Notes: generated by a model from the letters alone, not told the origin. Counted from the first letter of the stretch, positions 1-10,896 are shown. The stretch is 64,000 nucleotides of DNA from Hyaloperonospora brassicae (GCA_947650285.1 CANTFL010001441.1:124001-188000); one strand, 5' to 3'. A program made the numbers and translations.

Positions 1-1545
1 TAAATGCACCTTAAAATGGGGAACGCCATTGCCTGGTAGCACCGTGCTGATAAGTACCGAACACCAGGACCCGAATGTTATACTTTCTATCTTGTAATAG
101 ACAACCGATATCAAACCTGTGACATTCGGGCCGGCACTTTCATACCAGATCGGTTGACATTTTTTACGATATTCCAAAGAAGCAGATCTAGCCATTGTAT
201 GACAACAGATACTTCATCATTAGGGTCATTGGCGCACATTAAATGTGTGTAAAAAGCAAATAAAGTCAAGTCACATTTAAAATTTGTTACGGTTGCTTTA
301 TTTGCCCATCTATCCGCCCGTACTAATCCTGGCCATTTTTAGATAATCCGTTAAGCTGTTGCAAATACGATCTAGCGTATTGTCCAAATCTCAGTATTTC
401 TTTAGCCGACTGACGGTCGTTATGTACTGTTACAAACAGCACTCAATTCGAGGCACGCATACAGACTAGTAGTTAACTATCTTACGAACTCGATTATATC
501 TTTAAAAAATTAATGTTTCCTAAAACGCAACCGCGTTTGATGTTCACGCAAAGATTTCATCAATTCTGAACCTTTGATCCCCTTTCGTCTCATGAAACGT
601 TAGAAACTTGACCCGGTGAGACTTGAACTATTACAGCAATTTTTAAGTGCCATTTTGTATATTTCTTGCTTGAGGAACATGCGTAGCATCTCAGAATTAC
701 TTTACTCTGAGGATTTACGGGAATATCCATCCGAGTCTGCACGTACACTGCAATCAACATGTGAGCTATGACCGATATAGCCTTGGTGCAGCTTGCAAAA
801 TTCATATGTTAGTGTTAATGGGTTCGTCACGCTCATATTGTAGGAGTTATAGTACCTCGGATCCAGCCCTCGACTCTGTTTTTAGAGGATCAAACGCATT
901 TCACTTCTTTGACACCTTGAACGTCTTGACCTTATGCTTAAGTAGCACGAACAATTTATAGGGGTCGTGGAGTTTGAGCCCTAAGATAAAATTTGTCACA
1001 CCCAATTCCTCTAATACTCTAGATGTTTTTTCGAATCTTTTGGTCTCAAAGATGTCAGTTGTGTTGCTTTTCGGGTATACCTGGTGGCAGCTACCTAAGC
1101 TTGCAGCTGTTTTTTGACAGCATTGACCTTTTTAGTTACCTTGCTGATGAAATAAGGTAAACCACACCATTACCGCATGAAGTTAGTAATAAATGATCAC
1201 AGCGATCACGGCTTGTTGTACATCTTATTTTAGACAAAAAGATACGGCGCTATTATGGTCTACCGACTGCCGAACTCGTGTTTATAAATACGCCATTAAT
1301 AATTTGGACGGACTACGAATAGCCGCCAGTTATGACGGGGCACTTTTTGATTTTACCCACATGTTACAAGCTCATATACATGATCACAGTATTGGCAGGT
1401 GCTTTGAAACATCACGTATACTAAACGTGCATAGGAAGAGATATATAGTAAACAAACGCGTTTAGTAAAAGGGAAAATTTGAACTGTGTAAAATTTAGTT
1501 TCTTTTTATAATATTTATTTGTACTCATATTATTACATACGAAAA
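1..1545. other. AT-rich stretch without a supportable gene
   Basis: I see no coding region here. Open frames are short, overlap on both strands and match nothing I recognise. One possible signal is TGGTAGCACC at 34-43, which resembles the tRNA primer-binding site next to the 5' LTR at 25,025-25,469 (TGGTAGCAC on the minus strand there). If real, the window begins just inside an old plus-strand LTR element, but the sequence on either side is too diverged to confirm this. Confidence 0.3.
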
Positions 1546-1554
1546 CTCTATATG

Positions 1555-1705
1555 TAGGATTCAACACCCATTTGGCGCGTCTAGTAGCGTTTAGTGGTTC
1601 ATTTGCTTAATAAAATACTGTTTTTAAACTCATGCGTGGAACAGTATCAATTATTACCTTCGTGGGTAATATTACCATCATCATTCATTCAGTAAGAACA
1701 AATTA
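1555..1705 (-). repeat. Diverged LTR fragment (Gypsy family 1), minus orientation
   Basis: The core GGCGCGTCTAGTAGCGTTTA around 1,574 and the later TATTACCTTCGTGGGTAATA dyad correspond, in the same order, to the LTR at 31,934-32,379 (GCGCGTCCAGCAGCGATTGG, then the GATAATATCC hairpin region). No termini or target-site duplication can be recognised, so this is an old remnant. Confidence 0.55.
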
Positions 1706-2151
1706 CCTGAAGTCACTCATTCATGTATATTTTTGATAATACAATACTATATCTGATATAAAATGTGATGAGGTCACCACTACAAACCAGCGTAAAAAAT
1801 CATTCGTGTTCTGAAAACTATCTTACAATAATTAGATAAATATATTTCACAAGCGCATATTTTACACTATATCTCGTGAGAGTGGTAGATATGAAAGCAC
1901 CTTGCCATCAATGCGATAAAAAGGATAAGAAGGTAAGGTAGATTGCCGTCTAACATTTTCTATGTATCATTTAAAGTATTGATATCGAGAGGATGCCTAA
2001 ATTGGGTGAGATGCAAACACATGTTTTTTTGTCGGGGGTCATGCTGTTGAGAACAACGAGACGTACGCACGACGTTGCGCTTCCACAAGCTGAAACGACC
2101 AAGCACACGCGACTAGACAGTTATCTGTAAATATGGCAATGTTGCGACAAC

Positions 2152-2621
2152 TGCAACGGGGTGAGCCCGTTCCATAAAAATTGGTACGAAAACACCAATT
2201 TGTGTATATTATCTATTTTGATAATAATCAATCAACATCACTCGAGAAAAGCTATGTTGTCGAAATATTACCTCTAAGGGTAACATTCGTGGAGGGGTTC
2301 ATTTCTTGGTTGATGCACCGTGTACATCAACCACGTTTAACCACCAATCGCTGCTGGACGCGCGCAATGGGTGGTGGATAGAAGCCCGCATAGGAGACAG
2401 TAGTTTAATATAGTTAGGTTAAGACGAGAGATGATTTAGTAAGAAAATAACTAAATTAAATAACAGTTCTACTTTTCCTTTAAGACAGAGCTTTTGGGTT
2501 CTTTATTGTCTTGGTCCCGCTTCCTCACGCCACGTGTACGTGACGTAGGGCGTACGCACCCTTGTATTGTTATCAATACAAGGCCTTGCTCAGTTATTTA
2601 ACAAGAGCGTGCCCCGTTACA
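2152..2621 (+). mobile_element. Solo LTR of Gypsy family 1 with intact target-site duplication
   Basis: A 470-bp LTR begins TGCAACGGGGTGAGCCCGTT and ends GCGTGCCCCGTTACA. Its ends form a short imperfect inverted repeat (TGCAACGGGG / CCCCGTTACA). It is flanked directly by the 5-bp duplication ACAAC at 2,147-2,151 and 2,622-2,626, with no internal retroelement sequence, which is what LTR-LTR recombination leaves. It is the same family, in opposite orientation, as the LTRs at 25,025-25,469 and 31,934-32,379. The family core CACCAATCGCTGCTGGACGC is at about 2,341. Confidence 0.9.
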
Positions 2622-2626
2622 ACAAC

Positions 2627-3944
2627 CATATAGGCGACAAATTCAGCCACGATACATGTTTGTGATTGACAGTTTGTATGTGTTTATATATCATTATAAC
2701 GGTATGGATGAATATCGCCACATCTTAGACCCGACTTAGTGAGTGTATGCGACGGACGAGCACATAATCATAGCACCGTTTTTTATTCAATCACAGATTA
2801 TAGAAAAAAATCCTGGCCAATAAACGCATCGGGAAAGGGGTTTGGGACACCAGCCGTTCTGAAGTATTCGGTCGGAGGAGAAAGCCAAATATGCGTATGT
2901 ATATAAAAACTCCAAGTCAAGGTGTATCGATTGCATATTTGCGTGCTGTCCGTCCTCAAATGAGCTTGGCCGATTTGCAGGCTGAAATTTCTATGCAGGC
3001 TTGAGCACTGCTGTGAAGGCATTCGTGTGGTCGATCAGTGTGAGAATGCGAATATAGAGTATGTCAAGGGCTGCATTCAGCGCGACGACTGTTAGCAGTT
3101 GTAACGTGGCATTGATCGCTACTTTCTGGACTACCACTACGGCGCCAACTCTCACTGACAATGTTGAAAGTTAGTGTCCTATAATTTTTATACAACGCGC
3201 AGAGGAAGGGTAAACGACAACGATATAGCCTTTAGTCGTAGTGTTGGTCAAAACTATTTAACAATATACTCAAGTTCAACATCTCCTAAGTCTGATTTGT
3301 CCTTACTTAGATAAATTAATACAGTATAGTCTCCCTATTTAGTAAAGCTGCGACCACCATATTTAATTAAATAAGAAAATTATCAAATAGCAGAGTTAGG
3401 AGAGTAAAATTGAATCGGAATATGCAATATGACGTGTTAAAGGCGTCTCGGCATAATTCTCGCACATGGGATTGTAGCTCATGTGGTGTGGTGCGGCAGC
3501 ACCAAGCGAGATGTCACCTATTCGATATTTGATAACTACAATATAAACTGAAAGCCTTCGGGTTCTGGTGTGCCAGGGTTCACCAGCAATGACCTGCCAG
3601 GCAGTGACGTTTCCCATTTTAGGTACGTGTAGGTGTTTGTAAGAAACACGCTACCTAGCAGGATACTGGAGAGGAGTTCTCAGGGATGATTCAAAAGATG
3701 CAGGATCAGGTGGGAAAGTTTCAGCTAAAATCCCATCAGCAATAAACTCTAAATAATGTTTTGTAGTGGTCCCTCCGCAGTAGTTTATTATTTGTATGAC
3801 GAAAATTACTCTGGCTTTATCAAAAAAAATGAAGGGAGCTTTTTTAATATTTGGCCTGGGCCCAACATGGGACTCAAAATTTAATTACGTAAGGGAGATC
3901 ATGAAATAAGAGAATAATAAATTGCGGAGACTCTTAGTGCATAA
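2627..3944. other. Intergenic, nothing recognised
   Basis: Only short overlapping open frames on both strands, none of protein-like composition. I see no RNA gene, tandem array or transposon end. Confidence 0.4.
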
Positions 3945-4112
3945 TTGAACGTATATTGACATCTACTCATCACCCATTGCGCGCGTCTAGCAGCGATTAA
4001 TGGGTTGACATAAACAAAATATCAACCAATATGTATACCCTTGGGTCATCTCATCAATATCACTGTGTTAAGGTGTATTGTTAGGAAAAAAATATCCATC
4101 ATAATATGTAGG
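3945..4112 (-). repeat. Diverged LTR fragment (Gypsy family 1), minus orientation
   Basis: It carries CACCCATTGCGCGCGTCTAG then CAGCGATTAATGGG, matching the conserved core of the LTR at 31,934-32,379, followed by a degraded AT-rich part. The termini are not recognisable. Confidence 0.6.
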
Positions 4113-4289
4113 CCACGACTAGGGGCACACCCCATTTTTGCTAGGGGCACACACGCCCTCCTAAAATGATAATAACGACTTCTCATTTAATGTTTAGGCA
4201 CGTACCTCGTCACAGACGTTAGCTGTAATTCCACAAATACTGCACGCGGTACGTGTTTGCCCGTGCCCCAAGGAATCTAAGGTAAAGCT

Positions 4290-4473
4290 CACTCGAGCTG
4301 CAACGCACCACCCAACGGATGCAAATATCCGTAAACTTATGACGGTACTGAAGGAAAAAGTGGCAGAGCAGAAGAAGGAGGAGAAAATGCGCCAGGATGG
4401 CCATCTGCTGGGTAAGACCGAGGCAGTCGAGAGCAAGGCTGTTTCTAACTGGCTTCCGCTTCAGCTAAAATAA
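4290..4473 (+). pseudogene. Charged coiled-coil-like coding fragment, unknown
   Basis: One plus-strand frame is open over this stretch and encodes a Lys/Glu/Gln-rich segment with heptad-like spacing (for example VLKEKVAEQKKEEKMRQDG) before a stop at 4,471. The composition is protein-like and differs from the AT-rich surroundings. There is no convincing start codon and the upstream frame is interrupted, so I read it as a fragment of a lost gene. I do not recognise a family. Confidence 0.3.
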
Positions 4474-4869
4474 ACGCCCAAGTTCAGTCACGCGCTGTGG
4501 ATAGTCGCTGTTGTGCTCATTGACATCGCATTGGCTCTCGGCCAACTTGGTTTTGTGGAGTAGCGGAGGTGCTGAAGATGCTGCAGCAGCGCAACGGTCA
4601 TTTGACGTCACCCATCCAGAAAGCTGAAATTCCTGTGGAACATAATGTATTGTTTGGCGTACCTCAAGAGTTTAATTCGGCAGACACATGCCAAGTTCAT
4701 GCATGATGACAAACGTCTTCATGTACCTCTCCCGACGCCACGCGAATTTAGCTGTTGCGTGCAAAATGCCACCTCGTGTGCCTCAACAGTCGATTCTTGC
4801 GAACGACAGCATTTCGTTGCGTGGTGCCCGTCGTCACAGGTCTCACATCTAGTTTGCTACTTGCTCCAC

Positions 4870-5660
4870 TGTGAGACCATTTTACGTACTACGCTTGATG
4901 TGTTTCTTCCTGAAGCGAGAGTCATTTTCATGTATTGACCGGCGACGGAAGACGGCTGATGTCTGGCTTTTGCTTGCAAATTTCGTGCGCGACGACGTTT
5001 CTCATAAGCGTCTGGATTCAATTGTCTCCAGCGTCGACACAGTTGAGGTTTTTTGCGGCCACTTAGCTCAGCAGCAAGTCGCGGCCAGAGTCTGGGCGAC
5101 TTGATGCCCCACTCGCGCTATCTTGTAAGAATGAGCCATCTTTCTGCTCGGTGAACTTACGGGACGACAAGTCCGGTTTGATGCAGTTATCGTATCGGTC
5201 CCGAAGCGCTGGCTGTGTTCGCCCGGGCACATTTTGACAAATGTCGCTCCACGGCACTTGATCCTGATTGGACTCACTGCCTTTTGGCACGTATGCACGA
5301 AGTGCGAGCAGCAGCCTTCTATCCTCACTCAGCGAAAACTTGCCTCACCGAAGACCTGGTGCAAGCGAGAGCTGCCCTCGATGGCGGATCTACCCCGACA
5401 CACGGCCATCCATCAAATCTGCAACTACGTTCCTCTTTTCGCCAAAGACCGGGACAGCTTCACGCAGGATAAACTACTGGTCTTCCCGGCACTAACATGC
5501 GCTTTGCAATCTCGTGCCGCTTCTACACCAGTTTCGGGTCGTCTTGTCATGTGGCCAACCTTCGAAGCGCTGTGTCTTCCTCTTTCGTCCACGCCTCAAC
5601 CCGAAACGTCGGCGACTCGTGCAAGTCATACCACATTTGCACGCAATACCCGAACGTTCA
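4870..5660 (-). pseudogene. Myb/SANT multi-repeat protein relic (SNAPc4-like), frame-broken
   Basis: On the minus strand, Myb-type repeats appear in order but in different frames. The first starts WTKEEDTALRRLA near 5,590. The second starts GKFSLSEDRRLLLALRAYV near 5,345 and continues through VPWSDICQNVPGRTQPALRD to RDRYDN near 5,200. The start of another, SSRKFTEQKDGSFLQ, is near 5,170, and a basic tail with RRWRQLNPDAYEKRRR is near 5,030. Spaced Trp/Phe, the EED/SED acidic cluster and PGRT are hallmarks of DNA-binding Myb repeats. Several repeats in a row resemble the large subunit of the snRNA-activating complex (SNAPC4) or a multi-repeat oomycete Myb. There is a TGA just before the second repeat and at least two frame changes, so it cannot make the full protein. 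The Myb call is firm; the SNAPC4 assignment is inference. Confidence 0.72.
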
Positions 5661-5799
5661 ATTGGAAACTTTCTCGACTTGCGTGCCGCCTGCCACGCGC
5701 GAAGTTTGAACCACGCTTGCAGAAGTATCTCCACGTTAGCGGCGTGTGTCATGTAGGAATCTTTGGCAAAGTCCGCGGCGACTTTACGCTCTAAACTCG

Positions 5800-6750
5800 T
5801 AGTATCGTTAGGGTCCGGCTACAAACGACTCGTGACTGTGAGCACGTAGAAACTCGGATGTCGTTGCCACTGCCGATGGTCAGATCTTGGCATCATACCA
5901 TGAGATTGAATACCGTCTTTATGAGACAGTAGCGATCCCAGCAGGCGTTGCCCGTTTAATACCGCCCTGGCCAAGATGGACTGATAAAATCTCGCGCATG
6001 AGTGCATTTACCGTAAGATCGGGAGGGACATATCGAGCAGTGGTAAGTGACTACGTATTTTACCTATTATGCACCATAAAATATGAAGTCCTTTTTATCA
6101 TTTTACGAGAGCGGGTGTGCCCGTAGCAAAAGTGGGCTAATATTTAATTTTACCTTTTTCATTGTGGCCGTTTCATGTAACGGGCTACCCCGTTTCAGCT
6201 GTGCGTTGTTTCTGTCATGGATACGTTCGGATTGCATCTGGCCTTTTACAGAGGTAGAGCTGCAGCAATCCGCGTGCTAGACATTCTAACCTTTGCATGG
6301 AGACCCAAAAATCGATCGAGTTTCAACATAGGCGTCCCGAGATCTCGCATTATCATTGAGCACACGTAGGCGACTGATGTCGCACATTGCAGTAAGTGCT
6401 CTCAACGAAAACAGGAAGAATCGACTACTGTGACGACAAACCGGCGACCAGGATAGAGACGATGCCGTATAACACGTGTGTGATAAGATCGGCGCCGAAG
6501 AACTTCGCTTTCGGCGCGCAGCCCGCTTGGTACATGTGTATTCAAACTTTCACTCTTGTACCCTAGACCGAAATTCACTGCTGCGATCGAGCGCACCAGC
6601 TACCTGGCTGCCAGCGGCACCGCATCGTGAGGCTCAACCCCCACGGCTTTGACACTTCGACGCGACCTTTCGAAACTCATTTACAAAGTCTTGTACGTGT
6701 GCAGCCATATCGGCTCCAGTGGCGCGCCGATACTGGATCTCTGTAAACAT
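5800..6750. other. Intergenic, nothing recognised
   Basis: Short frames on both strands without recognisable domains. A minus-strand 64-codon frame at 6,402-6,596 has a mixed hydrophilic composition and no supporting motif. I would not annotate a gene here. Confidence 0.35.
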
Positions 6751-6762
6751 CCAGGACAATGT

Positions 6763-7797
6763 TCATACATCGAGCGAAAGAGCGTGAATAATCATCATGC
6801 CATTTGCCGTTCTTACATGTACACACACACCGCTTAGATCATCATCGTCTTCGGCTTCAGCTGCGACTTTCGGTACTTCGGACCAGCGAAATCTGCCCTG
6901 TACAACCGACATGGATCGACGTCGAAACTGCTGCGTCACGTCCTCATTAATCACGCGAACAATAGTATTTTGCGCCGCGCGAGGCGTCGAGATGAGCTGC
7001 TGGTGCGCCGTGGCGCTCACGTTGGTCAGACTCATCGTGATAACGCGTTTTCCAATCGAGCTGCGGATGATGCTTCCATTGTCCATCGCCACAAATCCAC
7101 CCGAGACGCCGCGCGTGCCACGGCGCTACAGAAACGCTCTATGCGAGTCCAGCGGCGGCGGCAGGTGACGCAACCACCGCCGTCTGTCCTGCGTCACGTT
7201 CTCATCGTGCAACATTTCCATCCCAAAGACACGATATTGGGGGGGGGGCTGTAGGTACTGAAGTAGTGCTGGTCCTCCAGCACAGGCGTGCCGCGGTGCT
7301 GCTCCGAGTGGTTCATGATGGACTGCGATCGGCGATACGGGGCCTCGAACCTCGACATGTGGGCTCTACAGGCACCACGCACGTATCTTCTTGATGGCAG
7401 GTAGTCGGCCCCGCCGTCGTCGTATCGGGTTTTTTACCCTCTCCACTCAGCACGCGGTCGCTGCACTTGTTGCAGTCGCTGCTGCACGAGATGTTGTAGT
7501 GCAAATAGACGAGACACGACGTGGCAGTCGATAGCGCCCTCATGCCTCGTGCTACTACTAGAGCTGCTGTTAGAGCTCTGACCCCGACACTGAAAGAGCT
7601 GCCACTGCGAGCAGCGCACGCGTAGCCCGCACTCGTTCACGACCGCAAAGTCTGGACGCCTCGTCTCCATCGTGTTGCGGTTGCCCTGTTATGAAGTCGC
7701 TTGAGCTCGGCGTCCATCTCGCCGTCTGCAAAGGTCTCCATCTCGCTCGACACGCTGCTGCGCACCGCCGATGGTCGTCGTCGCTGTCGTCAGTCAA
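6763..7797 (-). pseudogene. Degraded GC-rich coding region, unknown function
   Basis: This stretch is more GC-rich than its surroundings and carries several protein-like minus-strand segments in different frames. They include an acidic stretch (SSEMETFADGEMDAELKRL near 7,740), a Cys-rich segment (ISCSSDCNKCSDRV near 7,480), and a 109-codon frame at 6,763-7,092 with FVAMDNGSIIRSSIGKR and VPKVAAEAEDDDDLSG. Stops and frame changes separate them, so I read a decayed gene of about 1 kb rather than several small ones. A homopolymer of nine G at 7,239-7,247 could be one of the frame-breaking sites, or a base-calling problem. I do not recognise the family. Confidence 0.4.
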
Positions 7798-7812
7798 TCA
7801 GTCAGTCAGTCC
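7791..7812 (+). repeat. Short CAGT tetranucleotide microsatellite
   Basis: CAGTCAATCAGTCAGTCAGT is a short imperfect tetranucleotide repeat just upstream of the degraded minus-strand coding region. Confidence 0.7.
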
Positions 7813-8049
7813 TTTAAAAGAGCTCCGCGTCTAGTAGCAAAGCAGTTTACGTGCGGTAAACAGAGGCTGCCACGCGACTGGGGGGCGCCGCTCGTCTACC
7901 GCAGCGTTGCACTCGTGTCACGCGCTCTAATTGTCACAGCGCTTGTCGAATGGATTGGGTGCGGGCGTTGACGGCGGCTGTCCTGGGCTCGATACAGTTG
8001 ACATTACTGCGTTCAATGTCGTTTGGGTATTCCCATTGCTCCGCTAGTT

Positions 8050-8112
8050 ATGGTGCGCATGAGCGTACTGGCCGACTGCCTGAAGACGACGTACGTCGCT
8101 GAGCAGAAAAAG
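8050..8112 (+). pseudogene. 5' fragment of ribosomal protein uS8 (RPS15A)
   Basis: The frame starting ATG at 8,050 encodes MVRMSVLADCLKTTYVAEQK. This closely fits the nearly invariant N-terminus of eukaryotic cytosolic uS8/S15a (a small-subunit protein that binds 18S rRNA). After about 20 codons similarity stops completely: none of the later conserved uS8 segments occur downstream in any frame within about 1 kb. The frame continues to 8,343 with unrelated sequence. I read a captured or truncated 5' end. A functional copy must lie elsewhere. A first exon with a remote second exon is possible but no donor site is convincing. Confidence 0.55.
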
Positions 8113-8562
8113 CTGAGCAGTATATTTTCCATACAGGATCCGTACGATGTAAGAGATGTGTATCTACAGAATGGTACGTCGGACGATCGGCCCTCATGGT
8201 ACGGCCACTTCCGCTCATATTATCTCCGACGCTGCTGCCATGAAAGGCAGAAGCGCAGAGAACGACATCATCGCTGTCGAGACCTTTTCTTGAGACGCAC
8301 ATGTTGTCCATATTTCAAATATAGCGACTTGCTGTTCTGCTAACCGTAATGATGTCCCGCCTGCAAAGGCGATGACCATCACGACATAGCGGTGACATCA
8401 AGACGCCTGACTCGACCCGAGCACTTCGGCTGCGGGTGTAAGTACTTGTTAAGCGGCGACAGCCCCGAAGTGTGAATACTCGACGTCATCGACAGTAAGC
8501 GCAATATATGGCGTCTCGTTGACGTCAGGCATTGAATCATGCAAGCGATAATCGCGCTTTTT

Positions 8563-8685
8563 GCGTCGCATTACAGTGCATGAGAGGTTGCCATCGCTTC
8601 AAGCCGTTGCCTACGAGGTGTTTGTCTTGTCAAAATTGGGGCGGCAACGGCCTATCGCCTGGCGGGTCGCCCAAGTACATGACCT
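8563..8685 (+). pseudogene. Conserved CxxC-type coding fragment, left copy
   Basis: The plus strand encodes HRFKPLPTRCLSCQ followed by a Gly/Pro segment ending GGSPKY and a TGA. The right arm has a diverged copy on the minus strand at 36,224-36,345 (RCRFKPLPTRCLSCQSRG, GGSPKY, TGA). The Cys-x2-Cys motif, basic-aromatic lead-in and stop position are shared. This suggests a former coding exon in the ancestral duplicated unit. The family is unknown and no start codon is obvious. Confidence 0.45.
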
Positions 8686-8816
8686 ACAAATGAGACACTC
8701 GATAGCATCGTGAGTGGTTCCAGTGTCTTCTAAGGCGAATCAAATGTACATAACCCGTCGCCGATACCGTCGTCCCCATCGTCCCACGCCCTTACGATTG
8801 ACTGGTCGTCAATTTC

Positions 8817-9029
8817 TTGACCTTTACCTTACCGTTGAATGGTGTACAGACGACATGGCGAGAAGCCGCCCTCAAACGAATGACACCAGATCTTTGGCGT
8901 CGCTCTCGACCTGTAATGGAGGCACACAACCAGGGACCTACGCATTCGTTCGTCAAGAGGCACCTCGGACGCCTTCAACGCGACGAAGTGCTGGACAATG
9001 TACCTGCATTTAAGGAGCAAGAAGCATGA
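8817..9029 (+). CDS. Hypothetical 70-codon frame, probably a fragment
   Basis: The composition is protein-like (TTWREAALKRMTPDLWRRS, then an Arg/Glu-rich end), and a continuing frame after the stop also reads as protein-like (CPRQVEDIRQVVHVAMLDLM). The start used here is not a convincing initiation site. It lies in the diverged part of the left arm, and I could not find a matching frame in the right arm. I do not recognise it. Confidence 0.2.
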   Translation: MTFTLPLNGVQTTWREAALKRMTPDLWRRSRPVMEAHNQGPTHSFVKRHLGRLQRDEVLDNVPAFKEQEA

Positions 9030-9472
9030 GCGCATCGAGTCTGAGAGCCATATAACACAAACCTGCGCAATCTATGTCTTCTCGACGAACATGCGTTTAG
9101 GTGCCCAAGACAGGTCGAAGACATTCGACAAGTTGTGCATGTTGCTATGCTTGATTTGATGCACGACAAACTAATTTATAAATATACCAACCGAGGTCAC
9201 GGAGGTAGCTTGGTTCTGCGACTCCAAAGCTGGCTCACGGCACCTTCACTTTGTCTACGTGCACGTTCGAAATCGAAACGTGTGCTGTAAACCACAACAA
9301 TGAACAAGAATACAAAAAAATCTTTAACAGCATACGCTCGTTGCAATCTTTCTTAACGAGATGAAAAGTATTCGGTATACAATTCTTAAAAAAGAATCAA
9401 ATGACACAAGCATCGCTAACTAGCCACGGAAAGTCGGCAGTCGTGCTCTTCGTAGTAGACGCAGACGCGCGC

Positions 9473-9940
9473 CTACATACAAGCTGGCCTGAACTTGTTT
9501 TCGTCTTCCGCACACTTCTCTTTCAGATACTGGAGGTAGCCCTTGTGCACGAAATTACTGGAATCCCTAAACCAACGACGATGCTTGTTCCCTTCTATCT
9601 TGGCCAGAGCTTGCTTGCGAGTGTAGCCACTCACGTTAAACCACAAGCTGTATGTTGGACGGTACCAGAACAGACGATGCTTCGGTTTGTCCTCCACACT
9701 GTCTGCTTTGCCAGTCTTCTTGTCCGTGTTCTTGTTCTTGACCTCGTCATCTTCCCACGGCCAGGAAAAGAGACGTCGATGCTCGGCCCTCTCATCGGTA
9801 GCGACCAGATTGCGCTCGGCGACTGCAGGCGAGGTCACGTCGGACGTCATGAGCTGCTCACTATCCAGAGTTGCTGCACTAGCATTGCCGCAGGCTGATA
9901 GGCAAAGCAATGCCGTTGACAGGATAGCGTACGGACGCAT
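9473..9940 (-). CDS. Secreted RXLR-like effector protein A (155 aa)
   Basis: The ATG at 9,940 opens a typical signal peptide (MRPYAILSTALLCLSACGNA, cleavage expected near residue 22). An upstream in-frame TTG is not needed. After a short linker come RNLV, a variant of the RXLR host-translocation motif, and nearby DER, an EER-like acidic motif. Next are EHRRLF and an acidic Trp-rich SWPWEDDE segment, a Lys/Asp linker, and a basic aromatic C-terminal domain ending with HKGYLQYLKEKC. Signal peptide, RXLR/EER-type N-terminus and small size are the plan of oomycete secreted effectors, which in this class act inside or around plant cells. The host target is unknown. Protein B (35,048-35,521) matches it almost exactly up to EDDEVK and then diverges. 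A relaxed RXLR is common in downy mildews. It is intact, with no intron. Confidence is high for a secreted protein and moderate for RXLR class. Confidence 0.82.
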   Translation of the reverse strand: MRPYAILSTALLCLSACGNASAATLDSEQLMTSDVTSPAVAERNLVATDERAEHRRLFSWPWEDDEVKNKNTDKKTGKADSVEDKPKHRLFWYRPTYSLWFNVSGYTRKQALAKIEGNKHRRWFRDSSNFVHKGYLQYLKEKCAEDENKFRPACM

Positions 9941-10611
9941 CGCAGAGAACGATCGGCTCGACAAGACACAGTGAGCTCGAGGCGGCGAATTGGCAAATGT
10001 CGGGGTCCGAACTACAGTTCAAGCCGACGTGTCTTCTGTTTTCCACGACTCGTTTGACACAATCCTTCCCGCGATCAGGGTCGATTGCCGTCATGTCGAA
10101 GCCGAACGTTGCGAGCGTGTGGAGTGCGCGTGACGGTGAGCTGTTGCGTGCAGCCTGTGCAATGAATGCAAAGTGGCGACTGCAAGTAGTGCTATGATCG
10201 ACCTGTGGGCGAGCAGCTTTGCCGCAAGCAATTAAGAGCTATGATGCGCCGGTGGCGAGGGTGTTGTTGCACTTGGTGAGCTGCCTCGAGCAACACGTCA
10301 GGTGGTCAATCGGTACTGTTTGTGTCGAGACTGAGGCTGTGGGACATTTGGAGATGCACGTGTTCCGGAGCTTGGCGTCGATGGGTCGGACACACTGTAG
10401 CTTTCAATATCGCTATCCTTACGCATAGCTACGGCCACTCATTCGTTAATAAGACCGGTGTCGATTTGCCCTTCGTGCTTTGTTCTTCAACAACGTGTCC
10501 CAACCCACGTGCGCAGACAGACCTTATCGATCATAGTGACGACAAGTGGTCGACTGGGCTGTGTTTGCGTCCGCACTGCAGCGACCAGATGCTTTGAAGT
10601 ACATGCCTTTA

Positions 10612-10646
10612 CAGAGAGGCAGAGAGACAGAGAGAGAGGCAGAATA
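10612..10646 (+). repeat. GA-rich microsatellite, left arm
   Basis: An imperfect (GA)n/GGCAGA array. The matching stretch in the right arm (about 34,348-34,377, opposite strand) is shorter, so this is one of the few places where the two near-identical cores differ, as expected for replication slippage after homogenisation. Confidence 0.75.
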
Positions 10647-10810
10647 GTCGATTGGACGCTTATCAAGTTGTACGGTGTCTGCTTAGGAACGCCACTTCCT
10701 CGTGCGCGTCCGGAGTTGTTTCCGGACGGCTTGTCGCCGTAGATGACAGCTCTTAAGGCCGTATGGCTTGTACGCTTTGTATCAACAGCAAAAGGGCTTC
10801 TTGTACGTTC

Positions 10811-10896
10811 GTGTCGGTCTGCCGGCGGCCTCGTTTTGCTATTGCCGACCAGTGCCGCCGGGCGATAGCAAAACAAGACTACCGGTATACGGACAC
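10811..10896. repeat. Imperfect palindrome, ~40-bp arms (left copy)
   Basis: GTGTCGGTCTGCCGGCGGCC at 10,811 is mirrored by the complement ending at 10,896. Both arms include the core TCGTTTTGCTAT / ATAGCAAAACAAGA. The loop is only a few bases, so it could extrude as a hairpin. An identical structure is in the right arm at 34,096-34,181. It may be a tiny foldback element or the trace of an older inverted insertion. It lies inside long open frames on both strands, none of which I recognise. Confidence 0.65.

Noticed and set aside
9941..9964. Eight-residue N-terminal extension of effector A (and 35,024-35,047 for B)
   Set aside because: It starts at TTG; the ATG at 9,940 / 35,048 begins directly with the signal peptide.
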